DNA of 64,000 nucleotides, taken from the NCBI GenBank assembly GCA_963741525.1, contig CAVUIW010000027.1:558001-622000 (forward strand), in the 5' to 3' direction. Of this stretch, positions 24,008 through 34,784 are shown piece by piece (within the stretch, counting starts at the first letter, position 1; each line of letters begins with the position of its first letter). A model generated the notes under the pieces. It was not told where the DNA came from. It did not search any database and worked only from the letters and a program-made list of their open reading frames with translations. The stretch comes from JANNSX01 sp963741525. GTDB lineage: Bacteria > Pseudomonadota > Alphaproteobacteria > Rhizobiales > Hyphomicrobiaceae. The position numbers were made by a program, and so were the translations under genes.

Positions 24008-24562
24008 CTAAAACAGCGCCTCGTCGTAGCGGACATTGCCGTCGAGAACGAGGCCCTTGATCGCCGCCTTGCCATTGCCGTCAACGGCGACGATGACACG
24101 CAAGTCGCCGGTCCGGACCTTGTCCTCGAGCACCTTGCCCTGGCCTTGCTCGACGAAATAGCTCTCGATGCCGAAGCGGAGCTGCGAGGTGTCACCCGTA
24201 TCGCCCGGCCAGGTGTTGGTGATCTCTCCGCGGAGCACGACCTGCCCGCTGGCGAGGCTCTGCGGATAGGCCGTGCCGACGGCGGCGACGCTCCACTCGC
24301 CCTTTACCTTCTCTTCCAGCGTGACGTAACGGACATCGCCGTTCGCGACTTTCTCGTCCGCCGTTCTCGGCACGCGGGACACGTCGTAATTGAGGATCAC
24401 ATACTCCCCGCGGAACAGCGACATGGGATCGACCGGCTCGGTCTTGAGCACGATCTCCTTGCCATCACGCAGGAGCTGCATGCGGTCAAAAACCATCCAG
24501 CCGAGCACGCCGGTCTGGAAGAGGAGGACAATGGCGACGGCGATCCAGGTGTTCACACGCAT
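24008..24562 (-). CDS. GDYXXLXY-domain membrane-anchored protein
   Basis: This 184-residue protein has one N-terminal membrane segment (WIAVAIVLLFQTGVLGWMVF) and an extracytoplasmic domain. The segment FRGEYVILNYDVSRV matches the GDYxxLxY motif that names the family, with Glu in place of Asp. In many Proteobacteria this gene is paired with a DUF2157 membrane protein gene, as here: the partner ends four bases before this start. The function is unknown; the pair presumably forms one membrane complex. Confidence 0.8.
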   Translation of the reverse strand: MRVNTWIAVAIVLLFQTGVLGWMVFDRMQLLRDGKEIVLKTEPVDPMSLFRGEYVILNYDVSRVPRTADEKVANGDVRYVTLEEKVKGEWSVAAVGTAYPQSLASGQVVLRGEITNTWPGDTGDTSQLRFGIESYFVEQGQGKVLEDKVRTGDLRVIVAVDGNGKAAIKGLVLDGNVRYDEALF

Positions 24563-24565
24563 GGC

Positions 24566-25705
24566 TCAGCGCGCCTCCAGCGCAGTCGAAGTTTCCGGAC
24601 GCCGCAGCAACTTGTAGGCGACCACCGAGAGCAGGATCACGAGCACACCGGCGGTGAGGAAAAACAGCGAAGTATCGAGCAGCGTGCCGAACGTTTTGAA
24701 GTAGATGCCGAGCAGCTCCATCGACAGGCCAATGTAGGAGATCCACATCAGTCCGCGGTTATCGGTGATGGCGGCGGCGACGAGGCCCGCGATCAGCAGC
24801 ACCATCGAGGCGGCGCCCAGCACCCATAGCGGCATGCCGTTGCTGGCGTGCCAGGGATCGAGGCCGGTGTCTGTGTAGTAGTTGCCCTCCAGGAACTGGA
24901 TGCCGAACAGCGCCGCGAAGGCGACGGCGATGCCATAGGCCGCCCCCGGCCGGCTCACGGCAAGGATGCGATCGATGGGCTTCTCGAGAAAGATCGCGAG
25001 CAGCGTGATCGCGACGCCGATGCCCAGTGTCAGCCAGTGCCCATCGCCGACGTCCGTGAGATAGCCGATGAGAACCACGAAGGCCGAGAGCGAGAGGGCC
25101 AGCAGATGATAGCCCGCGCGCCAGCGTGTGGTCAGCGTCAGGGCCAGGAACAGCACGGCCCAGAAGGCGAGATAGGGCCAGTGCAGCGTGTGTGACAGCG
25201 AGGTCTCCCAGCCGGCCCACAATCCCGCGAGCGCAATGGCGAGGGCGTAGGCGGGATTGGAGCGGAAGAGGATCGCGGCAAGCGTAGTGCCCGCGCCCCA
25301 GACCAGGACCGCGCCCGGCGGATGGCCTTCCAGATGATACATCTGGGCGATCAGCATGATGCTGGCGCCGAAGATCGCCGAGCCGAGCAGCACGGCGGCA
25401 TGGCCGAAGGCCGGGTGGTTGCGAACATAGAGCCAGGCGGCGAGGCCATAAGCCGCCCACATGGAGCCGGCGAGGAGGCCAAGCCGCGCCAGCCGCGGCA
25501 TCTCCTGCCAGTTGGCGCCGACGAACATCATGACGCCGAAGGCGAGAAGGGTCGCCCCGATGACGCCAAGCACGCCGGACAGGCCAAAGCGGGCCGAACC
25601 CTGGTGGATTTCGTCGCGGATGGCGGCGAGCCCTGCTTCGGTCACCCAGCCCTTCTCGTGCCAGTGGCCGAGCTGGCGCTCGAGCTTTTGCCGGTTCCAG
25701 ATCAC
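24566..25705 (-). CDS. DUF2157 multi-spanning membrane protein
   Basis: This 379-residue membrane protein has an N-terminal cytoplasmic helical segment (LERQLGHWHEKGWVTEAGLAAI), typical of DUF2157, followed by about ten or eleven hydrophobic segments. Visible family segments include GLSGVLGVIGATLLAFGVMMF and FGASIMLIAQMYHLEGH. It lies immediately upstream of the GDYXXLXY gene and is surely co-transcribed with it. It is divergent from the amidase gene. No enzymatic motif is seen. Confidence 0.8.
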   Translation of the reverse strand: MIWNRQKLERQLGHWHEKGWVTEAGLAAIRDEIHQGSARFGLSGVLGVIGATLLAFGVMMFVGANWQEMPRLARLGLLAGSMWAAYGLAAWLYVRNHPAFGHAAVLLGSAIFGASIMLIAQMYHLEGHPPGAVLVWGAGTTLAAILFRSNPAYALAIALAGLWAGWETSLSHTLHWPYLAFWAVLFLALTLTTRWRAGYHLLALSLSAFVVLIGYLTDVGDGHWLTLGIGVAITLLAIFLEKPIDRILAVSRPGAAYGIAVAFAALFGIQFLEGNYYTDTGLDPWHASNGMPLWVLGAASMVLLIAGLVAAAITDNRGLMWISYIGLSMELLGIYFKTFGTLLDTSLFFLTAGVLVILLSVVAYKLLRRPETSTALEAR

Positions 25706-25882
25706 GCCGCCGCTCCCGGGTTATTGAACGTCGTTTAAATATAGGGCGCCGGCCTTTCCAGTCAAGGCCACCATGCGCCCCGAGATCAAATTGGCCCTGA
25801 GTTGTGGCGGCACCATGCGCAACCGCTTTTGCCTTCCTGCCGGGCGCCGATTAGCATTCCCGCAAACCGGAGGGAGGCGTCC

Positions 25883-27331
25883 ATGGCAGATTTCAAAGAG
25901 TATGAGAGCTATGACGGGCTTGGGCTCGCGGAGCTCGTCCGCCGTAAGGAGGTGACACCCGCCGAGTTGCTCGATGCGGCGCTCGCTCGCGTTGAACGCT
26001 ACGACCCAAAGATCGCGGCAACCGTGCATCTGGCCGAGGACGCCGGCCGCAAGCGCATCGCCAAGGGGCTGGGCGAAGGCCCCTTCACCGGGGTACCGTT
26101 TCTGCTGAAGGACCTCGGTTGCGAGGCCATGGATTATCCCACTTCGAACGGTTCGCGCCTGTTTGCCAACTATCGCTGGAAATACGATTCCGAGGTCTTC
26201 CTCCGCTTCGAGAAGGCCGGCGTCGTCACCTTTGGGCGCACGACGAGCCCGGAAGGCGGCATCGGTCCGGCGACCGAGTCCCAGGTCTACGCCAACCCGA
26301 CGCGCAATCCCTGGAACTTGAACCACACCTCCGGCGGCTCGAGCGGCGGCTCGGGCGCAGCCGTCGCCGCCGGCATCACCCCTATCGCCCACGGTAGCGA
26401 CGGCGGCGGCTCGGTGCGCATCCCGGCCTCATGCTGCGGCCTCGTTGGCCTCAAGCCGACGCGCGCGCGCCTGCCCGACGGGCCGGGCTCCGGCGAGGGC
26501 TGGGGCGGCATGGCCATCGACGGCTTCCTGACGCGCAGCGTGCGCGATACGGCGGCGCTGCTCGACGCGACCCACGGCCCCGATCAGGGCGCGCCCTACT
26601 GGCCGCCGGCGGTCGCCTGGCCGTTCATGGAGGAGATCAAGTCGCCGCCAAAGCGATTGAAGATCGCCATGTCAACGAAGACCTTTGCGGGTGTCGAGAC
26701 ACATGCCGAGTGCCGGGCGGCAGTTGCCCAAACGGCCAAGCTCCTCGCTGGCCTCGGCCACGAGATCGTCGAGGCCCCGGACGCCAAACTCGATGTCATG
26801 AAGCTGATGCGGGCCTGGGCGGATGTCGTCGCGGCCGGCACGCAGCTGACGGTCGAGGCGCAGGAGCGGATGCTCGGCCGCAAGGCCGAGGACCACGAGC
26901 TCGAAGGCGTGACGTGGGGCGCCATCGAGCATGCCAAGAGCGTGCGCGGCGCCGACTACCTCAACGCCCTCAACATCGTACATGCGACGGGCAGGAAGAT
27001 GGCGCGCTACCTCTCGGATTTCGACGTGTTGCTGACGCCGACTCTCGCCGAGCCGCCGGCCAAGGTCGGACGCTTCAAGCCGGTGAGCCGCGACTTCCTC
27101 GACTATCGCCTAGGCCCCAAGGGCGTGCTGCCCTATTCGCCCTTCACGGCGTTGTTCAACGCCACCGGCCAGCCGGCGATCTCGCTGCCGCTGCACTGGA
27201 CGGCGGAGGATTTGCCCGTCGGCGTGCACTTCGCCGCTAAGTTCGGCGAGGATGCGCTGCTGTTGAAGCTCGCGGCCGAGCTGGAGCAGGCGGCGCCGTG
27301 GTTTGGCAAGAGGCCGAAGCTTGCGGGGTAG
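25883..27331 (+). CDS. amidase signature family protein
   Basis: This 482-residue amidase has the Ser-cis-Ser-Lys triad region clearly visible: the lysine in GVPFLLKDLG, and the glycine/serine-rich signature HTSGGSSGGSGAAVAAG followed by HGSDGGGSVRIPASCCG, which holds the nucleophile serine. It hydrolyses an amide or related C-N bond; the substrate is unknown. The ATG at 25883 follows a strong GGAGGGAGG; in-frame starts further upstream are unsupported. It is divergent from DUF2157 and converges on the large flavoprotein gene with 13 bases between stops. Confidence 0.9.
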   Translation: MADFKEYESYDGLGLAELVRRKEVTPAELLDAALARVERYDPKIAATVHLAEDAGRKRIAKGLGEGPFTGVPFLLKDLGCEAMDYPTSNGSRLFANYRWKYDSEVFLRFEKAGVVTFGRTTSPEGGIGPATESQVYANPTRNPWNLNHTSGGSSGGSGAAVAAGITPIAHGSDGGGSVRIPASCCGLVGLKPTRARLPDGPGSGEGWGGMAIDGFLTRSVRDTAALLDATHGPDQGAPYWPPAVAWPFMEEIKSPPKRLKIAMSTKTFAGVETHAECRAAVAQTAKLLAGLGHEIVEAPDAKLDVMKLMRAWADVVAAGTQLTVEAQERMLGRKAEDHELEGVTWGAIEHAKSVRGADYLNALNIVHATGRKMARYLSDFDVLLTPTLAEPPAKVGRFKPVSRDFLDYRLGPKGVLPYSPFTALFNATGQPAISLPLHWTAEDLPVGVHFAAKFGEDALLLKLAAELEQAAPWFGKRPKLAG

Positions 27332-27344
27332 CGAGGGCTGCGTT

Positions 27345-29771
27345 TCACCCCCTGAGCCGCGCATTCTGGGGATCATACACCGCTTCCGCCTCAACCCGCG
27401 CTGGCCGCCGCTCACCGAGGATATCGATCTCGAATTTCGTGCCAGGCGCCGTCAGCGCCGGATCGACATAGGCGAAGGCGAGCGACTTGGCCGTTGCGTA
27501 GCCGTAGCCGCCCGAGGTCGTGATGCCGACGGCCTTGCCGCCCTGATAGACCGTCTCGGCGCCCAGGCAATCCGCATCCTTGGCATCGACCGACATGTAG
27601 ACGAGGCTCAGGCGCGGCCCCTGCTGCTTCGACGACAGCGTCGCCGCCTTGCCAATGAAGTCCGCCTTCGAAAAATCGACGAAGCGCTCCATGTCGGCCT
27701 CGATCATGGAGATCTCGTTCGTCAGCTCGGCCCCCATGCCGCGATAGGCCTTCTCGATACGCAGCGCGTTCATGGCATAGGTGCCGAAGAGCTTCAGGCC
27801 ATGCGGCTTGCCGGCGGCGCGCAGCGCGTCGTAGATCGCGGGCAGTCCCGCCATCGGCGCATGCAGCTCGTAGCCAAGCTCGCCGACATAGCCGACGCGG
27901 AGCACGCGGGCCGGAACGCCCGCTACCTCCATCTCGCGACCGTTGAGCCATTTGAGGCTCGCATTCGAGATGTCGGCGTTGGTACAGACTGCCAGCACGT
28001 CGCGAGACCTCGGCCCCGCAAGCACGAGCGTGCCATAGGCCTCCGTGATGTCGGCGATGGTCACGTTCTCGCCGGGCTTCACGGCGTTCCGGAGCAGCGA
28101 CAGGTCGTGCATCTGCGCCACCGCCGCTGAGAGAACATAGAAACGGTCGCCAGAAAGCCGGGTCACCGTCATCTCGCTTTCGATGCGGCCGGACTCGGTC
28201 AACAAATGCGCCAGCACGATGCCGCCGTCCTTCTTGGGGATGCGGTTGGCGAGCACGCGATCGAGGAAGCTGTAGGCATCCGGCCCCGTCACGTCGTATT
28301 TCGAGAAGGTCGAGAGATCCATGAGCCCAACCGCCTCGCGCACCGCCTTGTACTCAGCCCGCACCGGCTCGAACCAGTTCGAGCGGCGGTAGCTGTAGTT
28401 CTCCGCGCTCCCCGTCGTGTTGTACCAACGCGCCCGTTCCCAACCGGCGATCTGTGCGAACTCCGCGCCCTCTTTCGCCAGCCGATCGTAGAGCGAGGAC
28501 ACGCGGATCTTGCGGCCAACCTCGTGCTGCATGCCCGGCGGCATGCAAGTGTACATGTGCTGGTAATCGTTGACGGAGGTGATCTTGGCGAAGTCGAGCG
28601 TTGCCCAGTCGCCGAAGCGGCGCGGGTCGAACTCGCCCATGCTGATCTCGGCGGCGCCGTGCACCATCCACTCCGCCAAGTATTTGCCCATGCCGGCACC
28701 CTGGCACACACCGATGGAAACTCCGGCCGCCATCCAGTAATTTGCCGCGCCGGGCGCCGGGCCCAACAGGAAATTGCCGTCCGGGGTATGCGTGATGGCG
28801 CCGGAGATGACGGACTTCAGACCCGCCTTGCCGAACAGCGGCAACCGCTCGGTCGCCCGCTCCAGCCACGGCGTCAGGCGATCGAGCTCCGGGGCCACTA
28901 GCTCGCTCTCGAAATCCCAGGCGAGACCGTCCTCGAAGCAGGTGTGCGCCGTCTCCTGCTCGTAGGGGCCGACCAGAATGCCGTGCGTCTCCTCGCGCAG
29001 ATAGGAATGGCAATACGGATCGCGGACGACCGGCAGCTCTTTCGCCATATCGATGAGCTCTTGGATCGGCTCGGTGATGACATAGTGGTGCAGCATGTTG
29101 GCGATCGGCACGTTGTGGCCGGTCCAACGTCCGACGACATCCGCATAGCTGCCGGCGGCGTTCACCACATGCTCGCAGACGATGTTGCCCTGCTCGGTGA
29201 TGACATTCCATTCGCCGGTCGCAAGCCGCTTGATGTCCGTCACGCGATTGCGGCGCGAAATCTTGGCGCCGAGCTTCCTGGCACCCGCCGCCATCGCGTT
29301 CGTCACATCGGCCGGTGCGACATGGCCGTCGGTGACGGTGAGATAGCCGAGCTTGACGCCGAAGGTTTCCAGATAGGGATGGTGCGTCTTGATCTCCTCG
29401 GGCGAGATGAGGTGGGCCTCGTAGTTCAAGAGTTTGCTCATGGCATGCACGCGCTTGAACCAGTCGACCTCCGCGTCGGTGAGGCCAAGGCGAATTCCGC
29501 CGCAACCATGCCAGGACACTTGGTGGCCAGTCAGCTCCGGCAACTTCGGGTATAGCTCCGTGCCGTAGACATGCATTTTCGAGAGCGAATAGGAGCCGTT
29601 GAAGTGCGGGCACTGGCCGGCCGCGTGCCAGGTCGAGCCCGAGGTCAGCTCCCCCTTCTCAACCAGCACCACATCCGTCCAGCCCTCGAGCGCCAGATGA
29701 TACAGCAGCCCGACGCCGACGATACCGCCGCCGACGATGATGGCGCGGGCGTGGGAGGGAAGGTCGGACAT
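27345..29771 (-). CDS. FAD-dependent dimethylglycine/sarcosine dehydrogenase-like protein with GcvT domain
   Basis: This 808-residue two-part flavoprotein has an N-terminal DAO-type FAD domain (IIVGGGIVGVGLLYHLALEG; the segment SGSTWHAAGQ is where family members attach FAD covalently through a nearby histidine). A middle FAO_M region follows, then C-terminal GcvT folate-binding domains (for example GRIESEMTVTRLSGDRFYV and GELGYELHAP). The architecture is that of dimethylglycine or sarcosine dehydrogenases, which demethylate N-methylglycines with tetrahydrofolate. Which methylated amine it uses is uncertain. Decayed methylamine-type genes occur near 39-49 kb. GAGGAGCCTCC precedes the ATG. Confidence 0.87.
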   Translation of the reverse strand: MSDLPSHARAIIVGGGIVGVGLLYHLALEGWTDVVLVEKGELTSGSTWHAAGQCPHFNGSYSLSKMHVYGTELYPKLPELTGHQVSWHGCGGIRLGLTDAEVDWFKRVHAMSKLLNYEAHLISPEEIKTHHPYLETFGVKLGYLTVTDGHVAPADVTNAMAAGARKLGAKISRRNRVTDIKRLATGEWNVITEQGNIVCEHVVNAAGSYADVVGRWTGHNVPIANMLHHYVITEPIQELIDMAKELPVVRDPYCHSYLREETHGILVGPYEQETAHTCFEDGLAWDFESELVAPELDRLTPWLERATERLPLFGKAGLKSVISGAITHTPDGNFLLGPAPGAANYWMAAGVSIGVCQGAGMGKYLAEWMVHGAAEISMGEFDPRRFGDWATLDFAKITSVNDYQHMYTCMPPGMQHEVGRKIRVSSLYDRLAKEGAEFAQIAGWERARWYNTTGSAENYSYRRSNWFEPVRAEYKAVREAVGLMDLSTFSKYDVTGPDAYSFLDRVLANRIPKKDGGIVLAHLLTESGRIESEMTVTRLSGDRFYVLSAAVAQMHDLSLLRNAVKPGENVTIADITEAYGTLVLAGPRSRDVLAVCTNADISNASLKWLNGREMEVAGVPARVLRVGYVGELGYELHAPMAGLPAIYDALRAAGKPHGLKLFGTYAMNALRIEKAYRGMGAELTNEISMIEADMERFVDFSKADFIGKAATLSSKQQGPRLSLVYMSVDAKDADCLGAETVYQGGKAVGITTSGGYGYATAKSLAFAYVDPALTAPGTKFEIDILGERRPARVEAEAVYDPQNARLRG

Positions 29772-29949
29772 TGGAGGCTCCTCGAAGCTGTGACCGCCCC
29801 ATTGTCGGAGAGATCGCGCCGTCCTGGCAAGAGCGGCACTGTGTCAGGCGCAGTTGTCCGCAATCCGTCTTACCGAGGTCGCCGATACCTGCTATCGCGG
29901 CGCGATTGGCCGGGAAACCAATCGGCTGGGAAACAAGAGGCGGCAGCCG

Positions 29950-30498
29950 GTGCCCGAGTTGTTCCGCCAGACCATCAGCGACTACATCGACGCCCTCCTC
30001 GCCTTCGTCCGGGCGAACGACGCCTATGCCGAGCCGCTGGTTTTCCTGCTCGGTTTTGCCGAATCGATTCCGATCATTGCCTTCTTCGTGCCCTCGACCG
30101 TGCTGCTCATCGGCATCGGCGCGGCGCATGGGGCGGCGGGCGAGAGCTTCTGGCACCTCTGGCTCGCAGCCGCCGGAGGCGCGTTCCTCGGCGACTGCTT
30201 CGTCTACACACTCGGCCGCGTATTCGAGCATCGCATCATGCATTTCCCGCTGCTGGCCCGGCATCCCGACTGGTGGAAGTTCGGCCACGACTTCTTCGAG
30301 CGCTGGGGCATGCTCGGTATTCTGGCAGGCAAGTTTCTCGGGCCGCTCCGATCGGCGCTACCACTGATCGCCGGCGTGGTTGAGATGCCGCTCTGGAAGT
30401 TCCTGCCCGCGAGCCTGGTCTCCGCGCTTATCTGGGCCGGCGTGTTCCTGGCGCCGGGTGTGTTCGGGCTCGGATGGCTGGTCGGCAGCGGCGGATAA
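29950..30498 (+). CDS. DedA family (SNARE-associated/VTT) membrane protein
   Basis: This 182-residue membrane protein is of the DedA/VTT family, proposed to move lipids such as undecaprenyl phosphate across the membrane. Landmarks are FAESIPIIAFFVPSTVLL, the GAFLGDCFVYTLGRVF loop (re-entrant region with G-D-x-x-x-Y), and GKFLGPLRSALPLIAG, which holds the conserved arginine of the family. I chose the GTG at 29950 (AAGAGG upstream); the frame is open 96 bases further up, but that part shows no homology. It converges on the quinone oxidoreductase gene. Confidence 0.83.
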   Translation: MPELFRQTISDYIDALLAFVRANDAYAEPLVFLLGFAESIPIIAFFVPSTVLLIGIGAAHGAAGESFWHLWLAAAGGAFLGDCFVYTLGRVFEHRIMHFPLLARHPDWWKFGHDFFERWGMLGILAGKFLGPLRSALPLIAGVVEMPLWKFLPASLVSALIWAGVFLAPGVFGLGWLVGSGG

Positions 30499-30510
30499 AC
30501 GCCGCTACGA

Positions 30511-31488
30511 TCAGCCCGGCAGCAGCACGGTGGAACCGGTCGTCTTGCGCGCCTCCAGATCCCGATGCGCGTCGGCAACCTTCGACAGCGGATAGGTTTG
30601 GTTGATCTCGATCTTCACCTTGGCCGTAGTCACCATCTGGAACAGCGCCTCTGCCGAGGCGACGAGATCGGCGCGCTTGGCGGTGTAGGTCATCAGCGTC
30701 GGCCGTGTCGCGAAGAGCGAGCCCTTCTGTGCAAGGATCCCCATGTTGAAGGGCGGGATCGAGCCTGACGATTGGCCGAAGCACACCCACATGCCCAGCG
30801 GCTTCAGGCAATCGAGCGAGCCGGGGAAGGTGTCCTTGCCGACCGAGTCGTAGACGACATCGCAGAGCTCACCCTTGGTGATCTCCTTCACGCGCTCGAC
30901 GAAATTCTCCTTGCGATAGTCGATGGTGTGCGTGCAGCCATGTGCCTTGGCGAGTGCCGCCTTCTCCGGCGAGCCGACCGTGCCGATGATGGTCGCCCCC
31001 AGCGCCTTCGCCCACTGGCAGGCGATGAGGCCGACGCCGCCAGCCGCCGCATGCAGCAGCATCGTGGTGCCGGGCCCGACCTTGAAGGTGCGGCATATGA
31101 GGTACTCGACCGTCATGCCCTGGAGCATCATCGCTGCCGCCGTCTTGTCGTCGATACCGGCGGGGATCTTGACCAACCGATCGGCCGGGATCAGGCGCGC
31201 CTCGGCATAGCCACCAAGCGTCCCGGCATAGGCGACGCGGTCACCGGCCTTCAATTCAGTGACGCCCTCGCCGACCGCCTCGACGACACCGGCCCCCTCC
31301 ATACCCGGCGTGAACGGCATGCTCGACTGCGGATAAAGGCCGGTGCGGTGATAGACGTCGATGAAGTTGAGGCCGATGGCGATCTGGCGGATCAGCGCCT
31401 CGCCCTTCGCTGGCCGGCCGGGATCGGCGTCCTCCACCGACAAAGCCTCGGGACCCCCGAATGCATGCACCTTGACCACACGCGCCAT
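30511..31488 (-). CDS. NADPH:quinone oxidoreductase (zeta-crystallin type MDR)
   Basis: This 325-residue medium-chain dehydrogenase/reductase is of the QOR type. It lacks the structural zinc cysteines of alcohol dehydrogenases. It contains the QOR signature region LLHAAAGGVGLIACQWAKAL with the A-x-G-G-V-G dinucleotide motif, the early segment IAIGLNFIDVYHRTGLYP, and the C-terminal HRDLEARKTTGSTVLLPG typical of quinone reductases. The probable reaction is NADPH-dependent one-electron reduction of quinones. The ATG at 31488 begins MARVVKVHAFGG. Its upstream region holds palindromic repeat copy 3. Confidence 0.9.
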   Translation of the reverse strand: MARVVKVHAFGGPEALSVEDADPGRPAKGEALIRQIAIGLNFIDVYHRTGLYPQSSMPFTPGMEGAGVVEAVGEGVTELKAGDRVAYAGTLGGYAEARLIPADRLVKIPAGIDDKTAAAMMLQGMTVEYLICRTFKVGPGTTMLLHAAAGGVGLIACQWAKALGATIIGTVGSPEKAALAKAHGCTHTIDYRKENFVERVKEITKGELCDVVYDSVGKDTFPGSLDCLKPLGMWVCFGQSSGSIPPFNMGILAQKGSLFATRPTLMTYTAKRADLVASAEALFQMVTTAKVKIEINQTYPLSKVADAHRDLEARKTTGSTVLLPG

Positions 31489-31512
31489 TTTATCCTGTCC
31501 TCGGTTGGCTTT

Positions 31513-31559
31513 GAGCACGTTCTACGGCGAACCGGTTTCCACTTCGCCTGACCGTGCTC
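31513..31559. repeat. palindromic intergenic repeat, copy 3
   Basis: A 47-base inverted repeat has outer arms GAGCACGTTC / GACCGTGCTC (one mismatch), inner arms GGCGAA / TTCGCC and loop CCGGTTTCCAC. Sequence and upstream flank (GGCTTTGAGCAC) are nearly identical to copy 2 at 22680. Here it lies between divergent genes, so the family is not tied to transcription termination. Confidence 0.85.
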
Positions 31560-31701
31560 TAGACTACCCTGCGGCAGGCGAATCGCCGCTTCCGCCGTGG
31601 AACGGCCGCATCCCTGCCGCCTTCGGTCTCTATCGCCGGGGCGGTTTCAGACTACTGAGCTGGGCGGTCCGGCTCAAGGGCACTCGATGGCAGGCGGGGA
31701 C

Positions 31702-32124
31702 ATGGTCCATCACGCATCCTCTCTTTTGACGGCCGTGATGGTCATGGGCTTGGCGCTGGCCGGCTGCGCCAACGGCCCGCCGACCTCAGGCGTCTGCGTC
31801 GACGACAGCCAGGGCTGTGTCGACAAACGTGTCTCGCTGGTGAACTCCATGGCGAGCGATCCGAGCCGCAACTGGATCAACCGGCCAGGCTCGGCGGCCG
31901 AGCACCACACCGGCGTCCGCCTCTTCGCTTATCAGAAGACCAAGGATCAGCTCTCCTGCGAGGAGCTTGCCAAGGGCGTCACCGATTTGGGCGCAGCCAA
32001 GCAAGTCCTCGCCAACGGCCCGCCGCCCGGCGGCTCGGCCGAGCGCACAAACGCCGTCAAGGCCATGACGGATGATGTGCGCGCGCAGCTCGATCGGCTA
32101 CGGAAGAAGAAGGGGTGTGCGTGA
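31702..32124 (+). CDS. small putative lipoprotein
   Basis: This protein of about 140 residues has a lipoprotein signal peptide: hydrophobic LLTAVMVMGLA followed by lipobox LAGC and cysteine 22. The mature part contains paired cysteines (GVCVDDSQGCVDKR, LSCEELAKG) and a hydrophilic C-terminus ending LRKKKGCA. I do not recognise a characterised family. The start is ATG at 31702 or, in frame, ATG at 31687. It would be anchored to a membrane facing the periplasm. It converges on the flavoprotein gene at 32171. Confidence 0.7.
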   Translation: MVHHASSLLTAVMVMGLALAGCANGPPTSGVCVDDSQGCVDKRVSLVNSMASDPSRNWINRPGSAAEHHTGVRLFAYQKTKDQLSCEELAKGVTDLGAAKQVLANGPPPGGSAERTNAVKAMTDDVRAQLDRLRKKKGCA

Positions 32125-32170
32125 GGTCAGCTCGCGTACGAGGCGTGCCCCGGCAAAAGCGACCTGCCGC

Positions 32171-33567
<1,397 letters not shown>

Positions 33568-33571
<4 letters not shown>

Positions 33572-34179
33572 GCGTTCTCCTTCAGAATCTTGGCGATCGC
33601 CGGACGCGCTTCCATCCGCTTGGCCAAAGCCGCGATCTTGGGATGCTTCGCATAGAGCGCATCGGGCGAGGGATCCCACCAGGTCGCCAGCATGTAGAGA
33701 TAGTGGTCGGCGAGCGTCAGCTCGGCGCCGGCTAGGTTGGGCGACAATGCGTTCTCGAGAATTCCGAACTGCTTTTCGAGATCCTTCCCCGCCTGCGCCT
33801 TGACCGGTCCCGCGCCCTTCTCGCCATCGGAAGTGTAGCGATCGGAGTAGAAAAACCGCAGATACGTCTCATAGACATTGGCCGACAGGAACACGAGCCA
33901 CTGCGAGAACTTCGCATGCGCCTGGGTGCCGGGTTTGGGCGCCAGCGCGGACGGATGCGCTGCTGCAAGGTAGGCCACCATCGCCGCGCTCTCGAACATG
34001 GCCTCGCCCGAGGGCAGGACCAACGCCGGCACGCGCCCCATCGGATTGAGCTTCAAGAACTCCGGCGACGCCAGATGCTCCTTCTCGACATGCGTGAAGC
34101 TGTAGGGCACGCCCAATTCCTCCAGCGCGAAATGCGGCCCGATCGAGCCCGAGCCCTTGCGTCCGATCAGCTTGTACAT
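33568..34179 (-). CDS. glutathione S-transferase
   Basis: This 203-residue cytosolic GST has an N-terminal thioredoxin fold. The early segment YKLIGRKGSGSIGPHFALEELGV carries the glutathione-site residues. The cis-Pro segment is GRVPALVLPSG, followed by MFESAAMVAYLA (the usual E-S pair). The C-terminal helical domain contains LTLADHYLYMLA with the conserved Asp. Four bases of overlap with the GlcD-type gene indicate a two-gene operon. The substrate is unknown. It is divergent from the PepSY operon. Confidence 0.88.
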
Positions 34180-34342
34180 GCGTTTGCCCCCAAATGAGAG
34201 GAGTGCTGAGCGCTATCTGCCGCACCCCAAAGCCCGAACATTGGGAATTTGTATAGTCCAGGCCATCATCTGCCAATGGGTGCTTGCTTACACCATACGC
34301 ATGGTCAGCCGTAACGGCCATCAAACGAACGAGGACCCAACA

Positions 34343-34681
34343 ATGACATCGAAACTCCGCATGAGCACCGCCGCCGCAGCCCTTCTGATCACCGCCATCT
34401 CCGCGAGCGCCACGTTGCGCGCCGATGAGAATGAGGGCGAGATGAAAGCGCTGTCGTCCGCCAAGGTGACGCTGGTCCAGGCCATCGAGGCCGCCGAGGC
34501 GAAGTCGGGCGGCAAGGCCTACGACGCCGCGCTCAAATCCGAGGACGGAGCCCCCGTTTACCTCGTCGAGGTGTTCAGCAGCGACAAGGTCGTCAAGGTC
34601 GCCGTCGACACGCAGTCCGGTGAGGTCAAGAACGTCGAGACGCTCTCCCAGGACATGGACGGCGACGGCGACGGCCAATAA
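34343..34681 (+). CDS. exported PepSY-domain protein
   Basis: This 112-residue secreted protein has a signal peptide (STAAAALLITAISASATLRA) and one PepSY domain (KVTLVQAIEAAEAKSGGKAYDAAL and VYLVEVFSSDKVVKVAVD). The C-terminal tail (DMDGDGDGQ) is acidic and resembles a short calcium-binding loop. PepSY proteins next to two-component genes are common and are thought to inhibit proteases or to help sensing at the periplasm. The response regulator gene follows after a strong hairpin at 34704-34740. The ATG at 34343 gives the best signal peptide. Confidence 0.8.
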   Translation: MTSKLRMSTAAAALLITAISASATLRADENEGEMKALSSAKVTLVQAIEAAEAKSGGKAYDAALKSEDGAPVYLVEVFSSDKVVKVAVDTQSGEVKNVETLSQDMDGDGDGQ

Positions 34682-34703
34682 GACACCCCCCTTCGATCGC
34701 AGA

Positions 34704-34740
34704 GCGGCGCCGCCGGGCTTTCCCCATCCGGCGGCGTCGC
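34704..34740 (+). terminator. GC-rich hairpin between pepSY and the response regulator gene
   Basis: Perfect arms CGCCGCCGG / CCGGCGGCG (34708-34716 with 34728-34736) extend through one G-T wobble and three further pairs to a 13-bp stem. No T-run follows. It may be an attenuator that lets pepSY be expressed above the downstream two-component genes, or an mRNA stabiliser. Confidence 0.5.
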
Positions 34741-34784
34741 GTAACCATTGGGTGAACCTACTTTTCCGAGAGACCGGGCCACCA

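Noticed and set aside
28354..29613. 419-codon frame on the minus strand
   Set aside because: Shifted frame inside the 808-residue flavoprotein gene; no independent motif.
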